From Hevea brasiliensis (Eukaryota; Streptophyta; Magnoliopsida; Malpighiales; Euphorbiaceae): 64,000 bases of DNA. The notes under the pieces were generated by a model. It was not told where the DNA came from and ran no database searches. It worked only from the letters and a program-made list of their open reading frames with translations. Positions 60,749 through 64,000 of this stretch are shown here, one piece after another (positions within the stretch are counted from its first letter, which is position 1; each line of letters begins with the position of its first letter). Location: contig NC_079496.1 of the NCBI RefSeq assembly GCF_030052815.1, forward strand, positions 40,201,593 to 40,265,592, written 5' to 3'. A program made the position numbers and the translations under genes.

Positions 60749-60853
60749 AGGCTTTATGCCTGTATTCATGGCTTTATGCCCGTATTCATGGCTTTTATGC
60801 CCATATTCATGGCTTTTATGCCGATTATGTGATATCATGGCTTTTTAGCCATA
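60749..60853 (+). repeat. GGCTTTATGCC minisatellite in the C-1 LTR
   Basis: The unit ATGGCTTTTATGCCCATATTC or a close variant recurs about four to five times with 21-24 bp spacing. Each unit contains a small GGC...GCC inverted repeat. A degenerate counterpart (AGCC/GGCT and GGCAT/ATGCC words) is visible in LTR E near 40225-40310. Confidence 0.85.
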
Positions 60854-61224
60854 CTGACTACATACATGGTTGACGTTCTGCGTCCCATAGTATGACGGCC
60901 GAGGCACGCGGTGTCGGTGCCAACGACCGTTATCGATCCAGTCATCTAGTATAGGTTACTTGGGCATGGAAAAGTATAACTGTGGTTGCACTGATTATTA
61001 AAGAAAATACGAAAATTAAGTATCAGGAATGATTACAAAAATACAAAGAAGCTCAAGATCATGAAGAAAATAATTAATGAAATGCATGAAGAAGTTAATA
61101 TCATAAAACATGATTAGCCCTCAACTAAACAATAAGTTAGTAATTAGTCAATTCTTATGAACACAATAGCAAGGAAATTATTATTTTTATTTGCATATTA
61201 TATTTTCTTGTATTATTGGCACCA

Positions 61225-61260
61225 CTAAGCGTTATGCTTAGCGCGTCGCTTTGCAACGCG
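61225..61260 (+). other. Double stem-loop in the C-1 LTR
   Basis: CTAAGC (61225-61230) pairs with GCTTAG (61236-61241). CGCGT (61242-61246) pairs with ACGCG (61256-61260). Both are perfect, with bases different from those in A, B, D and E. Confidence 0.65.
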
Positions 61261-61955
61261 TGAGTAATCGAAGATTTGGACAGAGGGCCCGGTAGACCAC
61301 AGATTGGGTAAGGCCATTCACAATTCTGCATAGCGTCCGTGTCACCTCACAGACTACAGTGCATTGGTAGGACACTAGGTCCCATTTTGTATTTTGAGAT
61401 TTTTGTAAATTTGGTAATTAAACTCTTATTTTATCATATGTATTTGAACAAATGTAATATAATTTTGTATTAATGTAAGTACTTGTAATTTGTGATTATA
61501 AATCACATGTGAGAATTTATTTATGATTTGAGTCTAATGATGATGTGAAATGACAAATAGAGGAATCATTAAGAAATTCTTTGTAACTTCTTTGTGATAC
61601 AAAATGTGAATTGTATATGAGTACCATGAGATGAATGATTGAGAAATAAATGAAATTGATGAAATTATTCTGAGACTTTGTTGATAATTGGAGTTGGGAT
61701 TGATTGAATATGATCGTAGGAAGTGTTTCTCACAGGTTCCGAAGAACTGTTTTCTCCATTTTTAGCCGGTACTCCGCCGGATTTTCTATAAAATTTTCGG
61801 AACCTCAAATAAATTTCAATTTCAATAAATGAATTATATTTCACAAGTTATTTTCAAAACTATGATAAAAATGAATTAAGATAAAATAGAGTGCTCCGGC
61901 ACACTGAGTGGCATAACTTGCTCGGCTACACTGTAGTCGGGTAAGGGGTGTCACA

Positions 61956-62310
61956 TTTAGTGGTATCAGAGCACGGTTTAGGCGTTTCTGGACCTAGATA
62001 GATTGCATATCATGCATTGCATTCATAAGAGTCAAGGTGACACTATTGCAGATCTGTATTTCCTATTTATTTTAGGTTAAGGTATGGAATAAGAGAGTGA
62101 AGAGACAATGAGATAGCGAATGGAGATGAGAAAGAGACTGTATTTAAGATGAAAAAGGATGAGTACATAACTGTTTGAGGATAGGATTGAGACAAAGGAG
62201 AAAGTGAAGTAGGATAACACGGAAAGGAGAAGAAATAAAGAGGTATTAGTTCCTTGGCTATTTACATTGGGTAAATTTCGAGGACGAAAATGAAATAAGA
62301 GGGGAAGAGT
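61956..62310 (+). other. Entire interior of C-1 (355 bp, non-coding)
   Basis: Contains the primer site TGGTATCAGAGC (61961-61972), purine-rich sequence without a coding frame, an AAATTTCGAGGACGAAAAT inverted-repeat-like motif (about 62273-62291) and the polypurine tract AAGAGGGGAAGAG (62297-62309). These are the minimum signals for reverse transcription. Nothing similar to gag or pol is seen. Confidence 0.9.
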
Positions 62311-63339
62311 TGTAACATCCTCCCAGGTATCAACTCAGACATTCTCTGCTCGGTGACCTGGTGTCGGTCCGGACAGCTAGAACTTCTGGAAAAATATTTA
62401 AACTACAGTGAGGAACCATAATTAACTCAAATATTAATAAGAAAAATATAGTAAAAATTTTAGAAATAAAATACAACCAAGTTGAATGAGCCGGTGCCCA
62501 AGCGATGGGTAACCTAGTAGGAAGTTGCGGTTCGCAACTAGGAGCCCTAGACTGGGGAAAAATTATAAAATAATTTTGAGACTCCAGAGAAGAGTCATTG
62601 AGGTTTCTATGGCATTAGAATGCTAAGAAAAGGCTTAGAAAAATTTTTCAATCAGTACAGACAATTTTGACCCGTTAAGCCAAACGGAGGGCATTTTGGT
62701 CATTTTGCCTTCAAAGACGATTTTTGACCGACCTGTCCAATTAAGTAAATAATTATTATGACATAAAATATGAATAAATATTGATGAAAATTTAATTTGA
62801 AGTTAGTAGAAGAGAAAAGAAAAGAAAATACAATAAAATGCCAATTATGACATATTATGAGGTCATTTAAAATTGTCCACCAATCACAATTAAGTAACCA
62901 TCAAATTAACTAATAAAAAGATTCAAAAGAGACCAAAGAATTAAAAAGCAAACAGCAGCCCTTCTTCTCCTTCAAAAAACATTTTTCACCTCCTCCTCAC
63001 TCCTCCATTAATAAACTTTCTAAAGCTTCAATTTCCATGCTTTCCTCACCCCAAAACCCTAAGTCCCTTCACTAAAAACTTGTCTCTACCTCTTGGGAAG
63101 TGTTTGGCAGCCTAGAAAGGGAAAGAAAGTGGAGATTAACTTGGGAAAATTCTGCCCTACAAGAGGTTAGTGCACATATATACTTAAAACTCTTTAATCC
63201 CATGCTAGAGACTTGAAACAAGTATGAATTTGTAACTTAAATGAATAAAAGTTATGTGTATGTCCACCATGATTTTCGGCAGCCCTAAAGAAGGAACATG
63301 ATTGAGTGTCTTGATGGACTTAGAGTGAACTAGTGAGTA
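62311..63339 (+). repeat. 3' LTR of C-1, first 1029 bp
   Basis: Very close to the first part of the 5' LTR by eye, with a few differences concentrated in the first 60 bp. It is cut at 63340 by C-2. Confidence 0.9.
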
Positions 63340-64000
63340 TATAACACCCCCACTGTAGCAACTCCGTACATTCTACTCTTAGGTGGCCGGTCGGTCGGAC
63401 AATAGAACGTCCAGAAAAATATTTAAACTAAAGTCAGGAACCATAATTAACTCAAATATTAATAAGAAAAATTTATTAAAAATTGTAGAAATAAAATACA
63501 ACCAAGTTAAACGAGCCGGTGCCCAAGCGATGGGTAACCAGAGGGAAGTTGCGGTTCTCGCAACGAGGAGCCCTAGACCCGGGGGAAAAATTATAAAATA
63601 ATTTTTGGGACTCCAGAGAAGGGTCATTGAGGTTCCTATGGCATTAGAATGCTAAGAAAATATTTAGAAAAATTTTTCAATTGGTACAGACAATTTTGAC
63701 CCGTTAAGCCAAACGGAGGGCATTTTGGTCATTTCGCCTTCAGAGGTGATTTTCGGCCGACTTGTCCAGTTAAGTAAATAATTAATATGACATAAAATGT
63801 GAATAAACATTACTAGAAATTAAATTGAAATTGAGTAGTGAAGAAAAGAAAAGAAAAATCAAAGAAATGCTCATTTATGACATCTTGATGCTGTCATTTA
63901 TAAATTATGACCAATCACAAATAAGCCATCATTTGACTAACTAATAAAGAGACTAAATGAAGACCAAATAACCAAAAATTACAGCAGCCATTCTTCTTCT
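63340..64000 (+). mobile_element. Family C LTR C-2, start only
   Basis: Begins TATAACACCCCC (altered from TGTAACATCC) and then follows family C, including the GAGCCGG...GCGATGGGTAACC block (about 63513-63540). From about 63790 it diverges from C-1. It continues past the window end. No gene is seen. Confidence 0.88.

Larger units (their letters stand above)
58424..61955 (+). repeat. 5' LTR of C-1
   Basis: 3532 bp from TGTAACATCC to GGGGTGTCACA. It holds the GAGCCGG...AGCGATGGGTAACC block (58602-58629), GGGCATTTTGGTCATTTCGC (58809-58828), modules near 59816, 59998, 60187 and 60391, a (TA)n run, a GGCTTTATGCC minisatellite and the double stem-loop (61225-61260). No gene is seen. Confidence 0.93.
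58424..63339 (+). mobile_element. LTR-dominated non-autonomous element C-1
   Basis: Complete 5' LTR (58424-61955), primer site (61961), 355-bp interior, polypurine tract (62297) and first 1029 bp of the 3' LTR (62311-63339). No open frame occurs in the interior. The LTRs are about ten times longer than the interior. It is nested in B-4, and its 3' LTR is cut by C-2. It must be non-autonomous; a family C or Tekay-like partner supplying proteins is inferred. Confidence 0.92.

Overview
The window looks like plant nuclear heterochromatin, most likely from a eudicot with a repeat-rich genome. It is AT-rich and contains no recognisable single-copy host gene. Essentially every base can be assigned to an LTR retrotransposon or to an insertion inside one. 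Species cannot be read from the sequence. The coding signatures are plant-type: Ty1-copia gag-pol, Ty3-gypsy gag-pol with a chromodomain-like C-terminus (Tekay/Del-type chromovirus, my inference), and a Tat/Ogre-like element with a tRNA-Arg-type primer site and a DUF7745-like gag region. No tRNA or rRNA gene and no CRISPR array is present.

Layout, left to right. (1) 1-4379, minus strand: 5' LTR and gag start of a gypsy element (family A, copy A-1). (2) 4380-14544, plus strand: a copia element, interrupted at 7511-11506 by a 4.0-kb solo LTR of family B flanked by a perfect 5-bp duplication (GTTTG). (3) 14545-22954, plus: a family B element (B-2) with a truncated 5' LTR, a gag-protease remnant without RT or integrase, and an internally deleted 3' LTR. 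(4) 22955-44023, plus: parts of a Tat/Ogre-like element. Its LTR was hit by a complete family A element (A-2, 24826-36725, 5-bp duplication CAAGA). Its gag region was hit by a minus-strand solo LTR (family E, 39288-42653). (5) 44024-54127, minus: a gypsy element of family D inserted in the Tat element, with gag-pol broken by stops and frameshifts. (6) 54128-64000, plus: a chain in which each element sits inside an LTR of the previous one: D 5' LTR, then B-3, B-4, C-1 and C-2. C-1 has LTRs of about 3.5 kb around only 355 bp of non-coding interior.

No gag-pol is intact. B-2 and C-1 lack replication genes and, if they moved recently, must have used proteins from related autonomous elements. The five gypsy-type LTR families (A-E) differ over most of their length but share several small architectures. 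These are the TGTAACA...TGTNACA ends; a block near 'GGGGCATTTTGGTCATTT'; degenerate modules repeating about every 180-210 bp; and a tandem double stem-loop 0.5-0.8 kb from the LTR 3' end, whose stems stay paired although their sequences differ between families. A short inverted repeat just before the polypurine tract is shared by the four families whose interior is visible (A-D). The double stem-loop and the nucleosome-sized modules are the most interesting unexplained signals.
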